Below, one piece after another: positions 35,475 to 46,787 of a stretch of DNA of 64,000 nt. Position numbers and translations under genes: made by a program. The stretch's first letter is position 1. Each line of letters begins with the position of its first letter. The stretch spans positions 434,001 to 498,000 of the forward strand of contig NC_018387.1 of the NCBI RefSeq assembly GCF_000208865.1, given 5' to 3'. Origin of the DNA: Neospora caninum Liverpool (Eukaryota > Apicomplexa > Conoidasida > Eucoccidiorida > Sarcocystidae). The notes beneath the pieces are model-generated. The model was not told where the DNA came from. It saw nothing but the letters and a program-made list of their open reading frames with translations, and did no database searches.

Positions 35475-37505
35475 TTACTCTCGTCTCTGTCCAGTCTCGG
35501 GGCTCTCCGCCGGCTGTTGCCAGCCGACACCCCAGAGGTGATCCTTGGACGGCCGAACCACGGGCTCCCGGAAGAAGGCCCACTCGTCATCAACGGCTTC
35601 TGTCTCGTCGTCGTCGATACTCGCCGCCTCTGAGCTGTCTGTTTGTCGTGCCAGTTTCTGTTGCTTCTCGTGGTAGTACGCTTGCGCTCGCTTGAGAAGC
35701 AGGTCGCGATTGTCGCGGTAGAACCGTTGCGCAGGCGTCAGTTCGGCCTCCGGTTCTTGTTCATCGTCTCCGCGTTGCGAGACGACGGCGTGGGGTCCAA
35801 GTACCGTTTCTGGTCGACCTGGTCGAGCGGCTTGGCCGGCAGTGGCCAGCTGTCCAAACACCCGCGGCCGACACTCAACGCCGAGCACATTTTGAGCGAA
35901 CGCCTCGTCTCCCATATATTCTGCGCGGCAAGGGTATCCTGGTTCTTCCTGTCCTTCGTGGAAGGCCACGATCGACGTCGACTCGTCTGTCGCACCACCA
36001 GCAGGCAGGCACTGTGCCCGGCCAGTCATTCGCCTCGACACGACGCCAGGATCACCTGCGTCCTGTCGACCGTCATGTGCACCGGTCTGTTCTTCGGCAC
36101 ACGCGATCTCTCCTCCCACGCCAGGCGTCTCGTGGGCCCTCGCATTCGCGTGGGAGGTGCTCCTGGCACCACGTCCCGTCCGCGTGTGTGTGCCTCTCCA
36201 ACTCGCCGCGACGGCAGACGCTTCCTCACTCTGGCCGTCGACAGCGTCTTCTTCTGTCTCGGGCCCTGTTGCGCGCTGTGGAGTCTCGCTTTTCCTGTAC
36301 TGCGCAGGGACAAAGTGAGCGATCGCAGCTTCCACCTCCTCATCGAGCTCTTCGCGGGTTTTCCGGGGATCTATGGGGACGCGCTGAAAGCCCCCTACGG
36401 CCTCCGCAACAGAGGTTAGCGGCTGCAGCGGCATCAGCAGCGTGGCGCGCTCGATTTCTCCCCGTTGCTCGCCGTCTTCCCCACTCTGCTCTGCGCGCTC
36501 AGACAGAGATGCTGCCGGAGGCTCAGTCGAGGTGGACGTCTTCTCGCTCCGAGGATCGACTATCCCGTGTTCAAGAAGCAAACGCTGAAGCAGAGCTTCA
36601 TCGTCTTCTTCGTCGGCTGAGGTCCCCTGCCAGTTGGGCTCAGCGTCTTGCCTTGCAGACGCATCTGAGAAACTTGCGGGGAAGAGAGGAGAGCGCGGAG
36701 CAGAAGAAGTGGGGCGCGAAAGAGACGCAGCAGCGAAGGAAGAATCAGAAGAGAGCGAAGACTGCGGGGAGACAGGCGTACTAGGGTGGACGGCACTGGA
36801 ACGTGTCACCTGGAGAATGCGGTCGAACACGTTCTGTCTCGACACCGCGGAACCAAAGTCGCCTTGCTGTCTTCTCGCCCCCTCACTTCGGCCTGTTGCG
36901 CCTCCATGTGTCTTTGTCCACGTGCATCCTCCTGTCTCGTTGTCGGAAACAGACTCTGGCCGCCTGACGGCGTCCGACCAACTGCCTCCCCCCGCGGAGG
37001 TGCTGGCGAATTCGTCCTTCGCATGCGCCTCTTCACTGCTCGCCTTCCCCCGGTTCTTGTCTTGTCGTGCCCACCTCCCAGTGGAACTGAGCCAGGGAGC
37101 CCCGAGTGTGTGCGAACTGGCCGCCGGACGTACACCTGGAAGATGCGCACTGAGAGGGCCAGGCGACCATGAGGAAGGAGAGGAAGGACAGGATACCCGG
37201 ACAGGAAAAGAGACAGAAGTCGAGGAGCGCTGCGCTTGGAGCGAACAGGACGCCAGGCGCGTACATACAACGCGGAAGGCGAGGGCATCGGGCGAACCAG
37301 CAGAAGCGACAGGGGAAGACGCGTACACACCTAAAGCGGACTGAGGCTGCGACGCGAGACATGCAGCGCCGCCGTGTGGCGAAAAAGGCGTTGCTGCCGC
37401 ACGCTTTTGCGCGGAGGCCGCGCAAGTGTGTACACAGAAGGACCGAGCGCAGCAGAGCAGGCAATGGCCAACGGACAGCCTAGGACACCCTGTCGACGGC
37501 GACAT
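35475..37505 (-). CDS. Hypothetical protein, 676 residues, single exon
   Basis: I do not recognise this protein. One uninterrupted frame runs from ATG (37503-37505) to a stop at 35475-35477. The first 30 residues are Cys-, Ala- and Arg-containing with few acidic residues (GHCLLCCARSFCVHTCAAS), which could be an organelle-targeting leader. Residues up to about 300 are Ser/Pro-rich and disordered. An acidic segment (ADEEDDEALLQRLLLEHG) and a short conserved-looking block (PRKTREELDEEVEAAIAHFV) follow. A Thr/Glu/Gly-rich linker precedes a more ordered C-terminus: LTPAQRFYRDNRDLLLKRAQ, then YYHEKQQKLARQ and DEWAFFREPVVRPSKDHLWG. The last 100 residues look like the functional core and would suit a small subunit of a larger complex, but no family is evident. 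GC content and codon choice match the neighbouring genes. The start is the only early ATG in the frame. Confidence 0.65.
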   Translation of the reverse strand: MSPSTGCPRLSVGHCLLCCARSFCVHTCAASAQKRAAATPFSPHGGAACLASQPQSALGVYASSPVASAGSPDALAFRVVCTRLASCSLQAQRSSTSVSFPVRVSCPSSPSSWSPGPLSAHLPGVRPAASSHTLGAPWLSSTGRWARQDKNRGKASSEEAHAKDEFASTSAGGGSWSDAVRRPESVSDNETGGCTWTKTHGGATGRSEGARRQQGDFGSAVSRQNVFDRILQVTRSSAVHPSTPVSPQSSLSSDSSFAAASLSRPTSSAPRSPLFPASFSDASARQDAEPNWQGTSADEEDDEALLQRLLLEHGIVDPRSEKTSTSTEPPAASLSERAEQSGEDGEQRGEIERATLLMPLQPLTSVAEAVGGFQRVPIDPRKTREELDEEVEAAIAHFVPAQYRKSETPQRATGPETEEDAVDGQSEEASAVAASWRGTHTRTGRGARSTSHANARAHETPGVGGEIACAEEQTGAHDGRQDAGDPGVVSRRMTGRAQCLPAGGATDESTSIVAFHEGQEEPGYPCRAEYMGDEAFAQNVLGVECRPRVFGQLATAGQAARPGRPETVLGPHAVVSQRGDDEQEPEAELTPAQRFYRDNRDLLLKRAQAYYHEKQQKLARQTDSSEAASIDDDETEAVDDEWAFFREPVVRPSKDHLWGVGWQQPAESPETGQRRE

Positions 37506-38133
37506 GGTGCGGAGTGCACCATGACAGAAACTGGGATGGGAGGGAAACGCAGAGAGGCTGGAAAGATACTCAGGAAGTGGGCTGGCAATATGAGGAGAAA
37601 ATCGAGAGGGGGTGAAGTTCGAGAAGGGGAACTACGGCGACGGCGTCGGCCAGGCGGCAAGGGAGAAGCCGGGTTCGAAAATAGGGTTCAGGGAGTGGTA
37701 TGGAGACATTGTTTTGCTTGTCTTTCGAGCGTTTAGCAGACAGAAGATGCAGAAAGTAACAAGAAAAGAATGTCCCGCAATAAACATGTCCACGGGTCTT
37801 AGGGCTGGCTGTTCATCCGGCGGACTTACGCCGCGTGACAATGACACAGACGGAAACAGCGAAATCCTCGTTTCATCGGTTCCCTAAGCGACTGATGTTT
37901 ACTCGATCTCCTAAGAAGTAATTCGGCCAGTTGTAAGAAGAAGTACGGGGACGAAGAAGCTCTTAAAATTGCAAGAAAAACGTGGTGGCAACAGGCGTTG
38001 AGACTCGAGGAGACACGAGTGACGTCAGCCCCCAGCGGTGGCGTCTCCTCGCTTACATGCACGCGAAGTCACCGACGACAAAGTTCTTCCTTATCAGTTC
38101 CAACCCACGGTCTTGCTCTCTTTCAGAACATAA
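37506..38133. other. Short spacer, probable promoter of the 676-residue gene
   Basis: These 628 bases lie upstream of the minus-strand ATG at 37505. The stretch next to the ATG is purine-rich on the plus strand, thus pyrimidine-rich on the transcribed side, as in leaders elsewhere here. No ORF is supported. Confidence 0.45.
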
Positions 38134-39026
38134 TTACAGGTTATGAACGCGGCTGCACGTCCGTTTGTTACACCGTTTTTCGCAGGCGCCAAACAACCTC
38201 TCCAGGAACTCCTCCAGAAGAAAAATTTGAGACCCAGGCTCGAGGTAGCACTCGGACGCGCGCCACCGCCCTTTAGACTTCACCTCAGGAATTTGATGTG
38301 AAACGGCGGCCGCCGAAAAACGGCTTTTTTCTGGAAAACTGAAGCATCTAGTTCCTCCCGTTCTCTCGTCACCCGGAACTTCGCCTTCGCAAACGCGCAC
38401 TTTTTCGCTAACAGCAGCGTCAAGATTGATGCCTTCTACTCTTGTGCGCTGTGTTTGTAGACTGCTCGTTCCGCAGAGCGTCGAATGTGTAAATGTTCGT
38501 GCGCTTCTCCTTGCGCTTTGACGGGGTTCGCTGGCCCAAAAAGACGACAATGTTCAATCCTCTCGAGGCCAAGGGTTTATGCGCATTAAGCAGCGACAAA
38601 CCCCCTGCAGGCATCAAGCAGGAGTCAATACCTCCTCTCCACGCGTTCCGGTTATCGCGCTTCCTGCGTGGTTGGTTCTGAAGAGGTCAGAAGACCAGAC
38701 CAAATGAAAAAGCATGCACAGGACTCAGACGAATCACTTTGGTTTTCGGAGTCATCACGAAATACGTCCGTCTTGTCTCTGCCGCCATCTCTACCTTGGA
38801 AACCTGCCTGGCATTGCTAATACATTGTTGAACTCGGAAAATGTCGGCGTGCGATGGCAGTGGCGTTGTTTTGTTCAGTTGCTAATGGCAAACTGGCAGA
38901 TAACGCAACGGTTTAGGAGGATCTCACTTTTGGATAGAAGACGACTTCCACAGCATAATCATCAATACACAGCAATTGCCGGAGTCTTCCGATTTGGATG
39001 TCACACACGTAATACCGTGTTTTCTT
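38134..39026 (-). CDS. Candidate last exons of an unrecognised gene
   Basis: Two well-signalled minus-strand exons appear here. The first, 39026-38928, follows ACCCCCACCACACACAG and ends at GTGAGA; it encodes 33 residues in phase 0, KKTRYYVCDIQIGRLRQ then LLCIDDYAVEVVFYPK. The second starts at 38677 after GGTCTTCTGACCTCTTCAG in the same phase. It reads NQPRRKRDNRNAWRGG and then LNIVVFLGQRTPSKRKEKR, to a TGA at 38420. A different frame from 38550 to 38134 is also open and protein-like (EGINLDAAVSEKVRVCEGE, and FLLEEFLERLFGACEKR near its end). It may be the true last exon reached by an unplaced splice. No family is recognised. Upstream exons may lie at 39470-40064. Confidence 0.4.
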
Positions 39027-39469
39027 CTGTGTGTGGTGGGGGTAATCAGAAATAACTGCCTGTTTAATCACCCCCTTCTTGACCCTGTACTTCTGTTCTT
39101 GACGTGCTCTGAGGGATGGGAGGCAAGGCGGGCTGAACGTATCTCTTTCGAGACGACCCTCACTCGTACACCAGCATTCCCCCGCTCCCATCTCGGTAGC
39201 TTGCCATCTCTCTTCTTTTCCTTCTCTAACCCCGGGGGACTGACTATGAAGGAGCAAAAGAATGTTTTTGCTCGTGCGCTCGGATCAGTGACAGGCTCCA
39301 TGTCACGTGAAAAGGGTTGGGTTATCCAACTGTTTAGAAAAGTCTGTGTTCTCTGGATAGCTAAAGATTCTGTGAATTGTCCCAGTAACTGGAGCTGTGC
39401 TGAGATGGCGCTAACATAAGAGTAACGCAATTCGCATAGAAGCCATCGAAGCTCGTCTGAACTCTTTGG

Positions 39470-40064
39470 CGTCTTCTCTTACAAGCGAGCCCAGACGCTG
39501 TGGGTCGTGGTCCACCTGCTCTCGCATTTGCTACCTTTGAAGGACGAATCGCAGCTTGCTTCGAGCTCGGAACTCCAGAAAGAAGAAACTCTTTGCCAGA
39601 AATCAGCCCCGGTGTTCGGCTGTCATCGGCTGCTGAAGTAACGAATTCTGCCGGACTCAAGATCAGTTTATGCTACCGCTGCTCACCGCGATGGTACCAG
39701 CGACACCGGGTGTGAAGCAGTGGGTTTTAGGCTTCACAGCAACACGATGCTGACGGATCATTCGCAGGAAAGGGCGGCGAAAAAGGAACCTCTGTCGAAG
39801 GCCGCCGTCTTTTGCCATTGAATCGACCTGCATTTCTGTTTCCTCGCTTGTGGCAAGTTTGCTTCGCAGGAAAGATATGTTTGTGACCAAGTGACTGGTA
39901 ATCCCGAAGAGTGCAGTTGTCGCGGTCCGGGAGACCTCTTTCTGTTGCGTCTCCTTTTCTCTTTTTTTCTTTTTTTTACTACCGAATCGAGATGCCACAC
40001 CGTCACCGGAACCCTCACCGGCACTCCACCTCGCAGGCTCTTCCTTATCCAGATGCGCTTGCAC
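39470..40064 (-). CDS. Candidate upstream exons, probably of the same unrecognised gene
   Basis: Two minus-strand frames look coding. One (about 39890-39700) reads ATSEETEMQVDSMAKDGGL and then RMIRQHRVAVKPKTHCFTPG. The other (about 39650-39480) reads EFVTSAADDSRTPGLISG and then FLLSGVPSSKQAAIRPSK, ending near a GTAAGAG donor. Joining them in phase 1 would need an intron of only about 50 nt (GTACCA to CCGGCAG), which is unusually short. The upstream part contains a Lys-rich run opposite a long pyrimidine tract and may be intron or UTR. The boundaries are uncertain. Confidence 0.25.
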
Positions 40065-41734
40065 GTGCTTGTGTCTGCTTCCTTTTCATGCCTACATTCT
40101 TGCTAGCTGAAAAAGAGAGAAGGGACGACGACGCTGCTGCTTTTTTCAGTCTATGCAAAAGTCAATTTCCTCGCCCGTCGAGTTAACGCCATTGCTCCAG
40201 CTCGTTTGTTCCTGGTTTCGTACAGCCGACGATGAGGACGCCTGGCGCTCTTCCCAGCGGGTGTCCTCATTCAGCTCATTCAGGAGAGCTGTCAATCTTG
40301 GCGAGAGACGGGGGTCCGCTCCAGTTCCAAACCTTGCTTATTATCGAATGTGCATATAATGACTCAAATATGCATTAAAGAAGAAGTTTCCCTTGCTTTA
40401 TCGTCTTGTCTTGCCTCAGGACCATCGTGTTGGGTCCCGGCACCGCCTGCCAGAGAGTGGCGTCAAGCGTTCTGTTGCCACAGGCAGCGTGCATGTGTGT
40501 GTGTGACGGAAGAGCGCAGGCCAAAAGGTCTTTTCCAGTTCCGTACATCTTTCCGGAATTTCGCAAGCAGGCCTAAGCGGTTGGAGACCCCAAAAGACAA
40601 AGAGGGGAGGCAGTGGTCTTGCAGCCGCCTGTCCTTTGCCCGCTCCCGACTCGGAACGCATGTTTTTTGTCACTGGGCTGCTGACAGCCCACATATGCGT
40701 TCGTGTTTCGCAAACAAAACCCCTCTTATTCTCTTCGTGTGGCATTCTTTTCCGGTATATGCCTCCAGGAAAGACTGTCACTTTTTTGGCGGCTGCTGCC
40801 GCTTTCAAGCCCCCACTTTCCGGCCACAGTTCTCCCCGTGCCCCAACGTTGCAACACACACTCTCGACTGTTCTCGCCGTGTGCTCCACTAGATGAATCC
40901 GTTTTCTGGGAAACTAGGTGGCAGCGACGGTAAACGACCTGTCAAAATCATGAGTTGTCGCCATCCAAAACGGGCATGCGCTACCCGCGTCGTCTGACTG
41001 TGCGCCCGGAAAAAGGGTTTGTGTCACATGTGAGGCCTACACATCTGCGTCGCTTCCGCGTTTTCTCGTTGCTCCGTGTGTCCCCTCAAAAAGTACAAAT
41101 CTTTTTCCGCTCGACAAGTAATTCGTTGACCCTGCAGTCTGTTTCCCCGATGCGACTGGTTTTGGCGAGAGACAAAGGAGGCCGGCGCCGGTTTCTCTTC
41201 GAGGAAACGATGACAGCAGAGAGAAGCGAACCAGACGCAAGTTGAAACTGTTAAACAGACGATCCCAAGATCGAGGAATCCCAAACTGCACGCGACGACG
41301 GCGTCTGGGAAGAGGCGATCCAAGGCGTGTACAGACAGAGATGAAAGAAATTTGCCTTCGGCAGGCCCATCTCGTGAAGTTTAAGACAAAAAGTCAAGAA
41401 CGACTGGACTGCTCTTGCTGGAGTCACAAAGCGCCAGTTGGGGCAACTTTTTTCCTGGTCTCGCATTTGACCGGCGTTTCTACCTTTTCGTCAACAACGT
41501 CTGCGAGTCGGGCATTGTCGCCATGCAAGTTCCTGAACGAAGAAGCAGGCTCAAGTTTTCCAAAAAGAGTAGCATCATTTCTTTTTCACTGGCGACAGCG
41601 GGGACGGGTAAGCTTGTCGCCTCTGTTGCGCCGTTGTGACCGTCTCGGGCACCTGCGCCTTACGTACACCCTGCCGGTTAGGCAGGCGAAAAAGGGGCGA
41701 CCCGCTTCGAAATCGGTGGAGACGAAAATCGAAA
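40065..41734. other. Spacer upstream of the deubiquitinase gene
   Basis: This stretch should hold the promoter and 5' UTR of the plus-strand gene starting at 41735, and possibly first exons of the minus-strand gene to its left. ORFs on both strands (for example minus 40416-40889, GTG-started) are open but have no splice or start support. Confidence 0.4.
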
Positions 41735-44700
41735 ATGAACGCTTTCTCTCGAGAACGTGCCAGACAGGCGCCGGAAGGGTCTACGGAGGCTCGCAGAAGT
41801 CGCGGGCGGGCTATGGAGGCGGCATCGCCTGCCACAGAGCCGTTTGGAGAGCAAGACAGCCAGTACGAGGAAAGGTGGACTGCAGACAGTCAACCTAGAC
41901 CTACTTACTCTCGGTCTCCGTTGCAACAGACTGACAACGAGAGGTTTGCCTCGTCTTCGTCCCACGGAAGGAACTCACGACCTGACGCCGCACCCGTGCC
42001 CCGCTCGCCGTCTCATCCACGGCATGCAGCGGTGAAGAGAGACCAGCTGCAGCACAGTCAGAGCTGTAGAGGACAGCAGTCTTCCGGCCCGTCTGCGCCG
42101 TCTCAGTCTTCTTCCTCTTCGTCGCGCTCCTTGCCTCGTGCTTCGGGTCGGGGAGAACCCGTTACGCTGAATGGGCATGCGGGCCCTCCCACGCAGATCA
42201 TGCAGGCCTCTTTCGGCAGCCTCCGGGCGTGCAGGACGAGTGCCAGCAGCGCCTCACGCGATGAGGCTCTTCCTCGCCGAAGCTCGGAACTAGCGCACGT
42301 TGTTCAACAGGACGGGCCGCAGAACTGGGGGCAGTCCCCGTCGTGGCCTTCCTCGTCTTTGCGAGCGGAGCCCCGCCCCGGACAAAAAGGGTGTTCATGG
42401 CATGCAAGCGAGGCAGAGGTTGCCCACCAGGCCCAGGCCTGGGATAGTTACAAAGGAGAGAAAAGACACAGTGGACGGAACGGTGCCTCGTGTGTTGTTG
42501 CTTCTGACAACTCTGCTCTCGTTCGTAGAGAAAAAGGGACGAGGGAAGGGGAACAGTCTCCAGTTGGGGGCGGAAGTACTTTCACGTGGGCGCAGCGCGT
42601 GTCGGGCGCAAGCCACGATCCCCACAAGCCGGCAAAACATGCACCAAACCCGTGGGTGGTCCGGAGCGATGAGGGCGAACAAGGCATGCAGAAAGAGAGA
42701 CAGGCACCGACGCGGGCAGGGACTGGGGAGGGCGAAGCGAACAGGACAGTGGAGATTGGCACGGAACAGGAGGAACCCACGACACGTCCAAACAAGGAAA
42801 CATTCACGGAAAACGACCAAGAAGCGACAGAGATCAGAGCCGCGTCCTCGCGCCTTGCTGGCCCCTCGGCTCACTCTTCTTCAATGCCTGTCTCTCCTGT
42901 CCCGGTGCCTTTACCTGGGTGGTCCCGCGGGCCGAGCGCTGCAGTGTTCGCTCCACCCTCTCAAGGTAAGCCGGATGGGGGAAAAGTAGTCTGTGTCTCC
43001 TTTTGCATTTCCTGCCGTCGGGTGGGGAGTTGACTGGAGTAGGTCGGGCCCCTCATTCAGCGGGAGCCGTGGGGCAACGAATAACTTCGGTCTCCCCGTG
43101 CTCTCTGGAGCGTTTTCTGTCCGAGCAGAAACGGTACAAGCAGTACGTGAGCGGGGTGCGCCGAACACGGCTTTGCATGTCTCTTGCAGATTGGCCTGGT
43201 CTCCCCCGGTGTCCGTTTCCTCAGGTGGCGGAGACGGTCGGGCTTCACGGCGATCGGCGCCCAAGACTGCGGCGTCTGCTGTCGCCCCTTCCGGTCGAGA
43301 GAGGGGGCCTTCGCGCGACGAGAGAAAGGCTCAAGAGTGGAGTGTCGGTGCACCACAGTCCGGGGAAATGGGCGGTCTCCCCATGCATGCGGCAAACGGA
43401 GAACACGATTCGTCACGCGCGTCGCCGTCCGAGAAGGACAGGGCGCAGCTCGTCCAGCAGATCGCAGGGGGTAAATCTCAGCCTCTGGCGCCTGCAGGGG
43501 TTGCGGCGGGATACGCCGGAGCGCAAGCAACAAGACAGGATGAGAACAGACAGGAGAGGGAGAAGCACAGGGAAAAGGAAGAAGCGGGGCCGGGCACAGA
43601 CGGAGAGAAACGGGAAAACGGGGAGGAAGATGACCAGATGAGGCCGCCATACCCACCTTGCCTGCTCAGCGCGATCATGGACAGAGTGAGAGTTCCGGTA
43701 AGCATTCCAGAAGGGACAAGGGAGTGCGGGGGGAGACCACTTCGAGATGAGATTGTACAGGGTAGAGGGAAAAAAACTCGGCCACAGAACAGCCGCCATC
43801 CGTTTTCACCGGGGTGTCGACAGAAAGGCAGGCCGATAGATAGCGATGCAGCAGCAAGGTAGTGGGAAACCGCAGGAGGGACAAGACTGCGAACTGTGCC
43901 TGAACGGCTCTGTGCATGTGTTGGTACTTAGAAGCTCCACTGTCCGTGCGTGTCGTCTGTTTCTGTTTTCCCGCAGGAGGGCGAGCGTATAGCAAGGACG
44001 CACGAAGACGCGACGGAACTCCCTGACCTAACTCTGAAAGTGAGGATGTCTGTGTTTTGTCATACCGGCGAGCACCTATGCAAGTACCCATGCAGAAATC
44101 CGCCCTGTCTTTTTACCACTCACATATTGAGTGTAATTCGTTCAGTGGATTCGTGACTGTGTGACTAGGAGCCGGAGACTCCGCAGATTGGAATTGCCCA
44201 GTTTTCAATGGCAAGTGCTCCTGCGGGGACTTGCGGTCCTCACGCGTAGACAGCAGCACAGTTGTTGAATCGCGTGTTTGTTGCGAAGGCGCGTTCTCTG
44301 TCTGGCTGCTTCCCACTCCCTTCCTGCAGCTCGACGCAGCAGACTTCCCGTCTTTTGTTCAACGTGGACTTGTCAACACGCACAACAACTGCTACATGAA
44401 TGCCGTAATTCAAGCCTTGGTTCCTGTTCTCCTGCCGCTGTGGCCACGGCTTCTGTCTCCTCTGTGGGCTCGCAAGAACGGGAATGGGGTGGTATCTCTA
44501 TCGCGCGCCTCGTCTCCCTCCTTATGGAGCAGCCTCGCCGACGCTGCGCAAGTGTTTCTAGACCCCCAGAGGCCGTCGTCCTCCCTTGCTCGTCCTGGGG
44601 ACGTGGCGCGAATTTTCCAGCATGTCGTGTCTGGACCCTCCAGAGGGGGCATGTCGGGAGGGCTGGTTTGGGGGCAACAAGCAGACGCGTCGGAATTCCT

Positions 44701-46787
44701 TCTTTTCCTCATCAACGGACTCCACGACGAGTGCAAGTGGACGGTACGTGTGCGGAAATCAGTTCGTTCTCAAGTTTTTCTGCCACACGAAAACGTTCGG
44801 AAGCAGGCGACCAACTCTGCGACGACTTCTCGAGTGACGGGAGTGAAGGCGACCCACTCAGTCTAGACGGGTTCTCATGTACATACACTGTAGGACATCT
44901 GCGGCGTTATGTGCCTTGCCGGCAACCATGACCCTGACTGCATGGAGGACCAGGAAAACTCTGTGACTTCTGTTGTTTCGGTGGCGACGCGCTGGTGGTT
45001 GTTGGGTGATTTCGTTTCCAGTCTCACTAGGATGTATCGGCCGCAGACAGGGTTTCTCTGTCGGAGTTGCTTTTCGCTGCTCACGCCAACAGAGAGCAGC
45101 TGAGGCGACTCGAAGCTAAAGTCGAAACGCGTGCAACAGTCCGGGGTGGCGACGCCTTTTCACCTGACAAACACGACTTGCGTGTCTTTGCGCCAACTGT
45201 CCTGTCGAACAGAGGGGGCCCTCGGCCGGTTTCGCCGAGTCTTCAGCAGCCCAAAATGGCGATGATGGCTTCGTCGAGGTCGGCAAAAAAAACAAGAAAA
45301 TCAAGCCTCGCGTCGTCGGAAGCGAGGAAGACTCCCTCGTCTACCGGTAAGCATCAGTGCAATCGTTTCGGTTTCTCTTGGTGAACCAGTCGAATGTTTG
45401 GGTCGGAGGGGTGCGCGCCCCCATTCGCGCCTCGTTTGTCGCCAGTGGGGAAAGTTGTCTGTGGGCGGAAAGGCTGAACGACAATCTCAACGCCGTCTGG
45501 TAGAACTGAGTGGTGGGACGGTCGGCTGGATGTGCAGGGAGCGAGTGTATTGCAGCGAGCACAGCGGAGACGAGGCAGAAATCGAGACACAAACGCAACG
45601 GTTAGCGAGGTGTTTGTATGCAAAAAAATCGGGTTCCCCCCCTCGGTGTCACGTCCTCGCTTCTGTCTTGACGCGTTATGAAGTCTCTGTTTCTTCTCCA
45701 CGTTCTTGTCAGGCTTTTTGGTGGTCTTTTGAGAGAGTGTTCCGTAGATCCACGGACAGGCTCGAAACTCAGCGAACGGAAGGAGTTTTTTCTATTTCTG
45801 TCTTGCTCGGTTCTTCCGCATCTGCGAACTCTCGAATCCGTCCTCGAAACGCATTTCGCCGACCGAGATGTCGAGCCGGCAGAGGACAAGGCCAGCGCGG
45901 CAGACGATAGGTCTCTTGCGAAAGGGCGTGGAAAGGGGGTCAGTGGGGAGGGCAGAAAACGGGGGCCGGAAACGGAAAGGCGGCCGAGATGTCGACTTCA
46001 GACACGGATTGAGTCCCCACCTCCCATCCTGGTCATCGTGCTCCAGAGATTTTGTTATGACCGGCAGAAACAGCGGGCGATGAAGGTTTCTCACCCCGTT
46101 GCGCTGTCTGAACAGCTTGTTCTGAGGTCTTCGTGGTGTGTGTGTCCCTGTGGGGGCCAGCGGAACCAGCATGTGGGAGGAAAAAGAGACAAGATCCGAG
46201 GCACTGGCTGCTCGACGTCGTACGAAGAAGATGTGGCGATGCACGAGAGAGAAGAGCAAAGCCATCTGAGTTTGGAGGAAAGAACGTATGACCTGGCAGG
46301 CGTCATCTCACACAAAGGAGTTCTCATGAACCGGGGGCACTACACTGCAGCCAGTCGTCTCCCTGCAGCGCTTGCCGCTTCTGTGACAAAGAGGAAAGGC
46401 GGCTGTCGTGAGCCGAGAAAAGTAAACGTTTTGGCTGGCGTGAAAGGCGGCAGATGGGCAGCGGCAGCCACATTGACGGGCGATGAGATGAAAAGGGAAA
46501 CAGAGACAGAAGGGGAGAGGAATCGTGAAGAAGTGTCCGAGTCCGAGTCCGAAAAAGAGAGACACCAAGCCGCAGAAGAGAAGCTGCAAGAGACATCATG
46601 GATACTCTCCGACGACATGTCTTGCTCGGTAAGGCCCTTTGATGCCGTCCAGAATATGGAAGGACACTATGTGCTCATATTCGTCAATCGTCGCTGGCAA
46701 GTGAGCACAGACCCAGCGCGCTCCTTTGAACAGGCCAGGAGATTTCAGTCCGAGCTGGAATCTGGGACGGAGAGATGGGAAGAATAG
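41735..46787 (+). CDS. Ubiquitin carboxyl-terminal hydrolase, USP10/Ubp3 type
   Basis: This cysteine protease removes ubiquitin from proteins. Exons: 41735-42965, 43225-43697, 43977-44039, 44330-44743, an unresolved segment ending at 45346, and 45713-46787. Phases agree up to 44743 (727 residues) and across 45346/45713. Residues 1-589 are disordered, rich in Ser, Arg, Gly and Glu. The USP domain opens with FVQRGLVNTHNNCYMNA, where Cys610 (codon 44390-44392) is the nucleophile. GQQADASEFLLFLINGLHDE follows. FVEVGKKNK joined to VYRLFGGLLRECSV matches the VGP.NK..IFGG.IRS block of USP10. LVIVLQRFCYDRQKQ, MNRGHYTAAS (catalytic His, codon 46338-46340) and HYVLIFVNRR complete the domain. The segment 45031-45346 can be spliced either as 45213-45346 or as 45031-45130 plus 45247-45346; both keep the frame. 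The start at 41735 (GAAAATGAAC) fits the coccidian consensus. Length is about 1,130-1,150 residues against 798 in human USP10. Confidence 0.88.

Noticed and set aside
43003..43641. Plus-strand ORF of 212 residues in the deubiquitinase gene
   Set aside because: It is a shifted reading of exon 43225-43697. The accepted frame joins in phase on both sides, while this one is Arg-rich and dead-ends.
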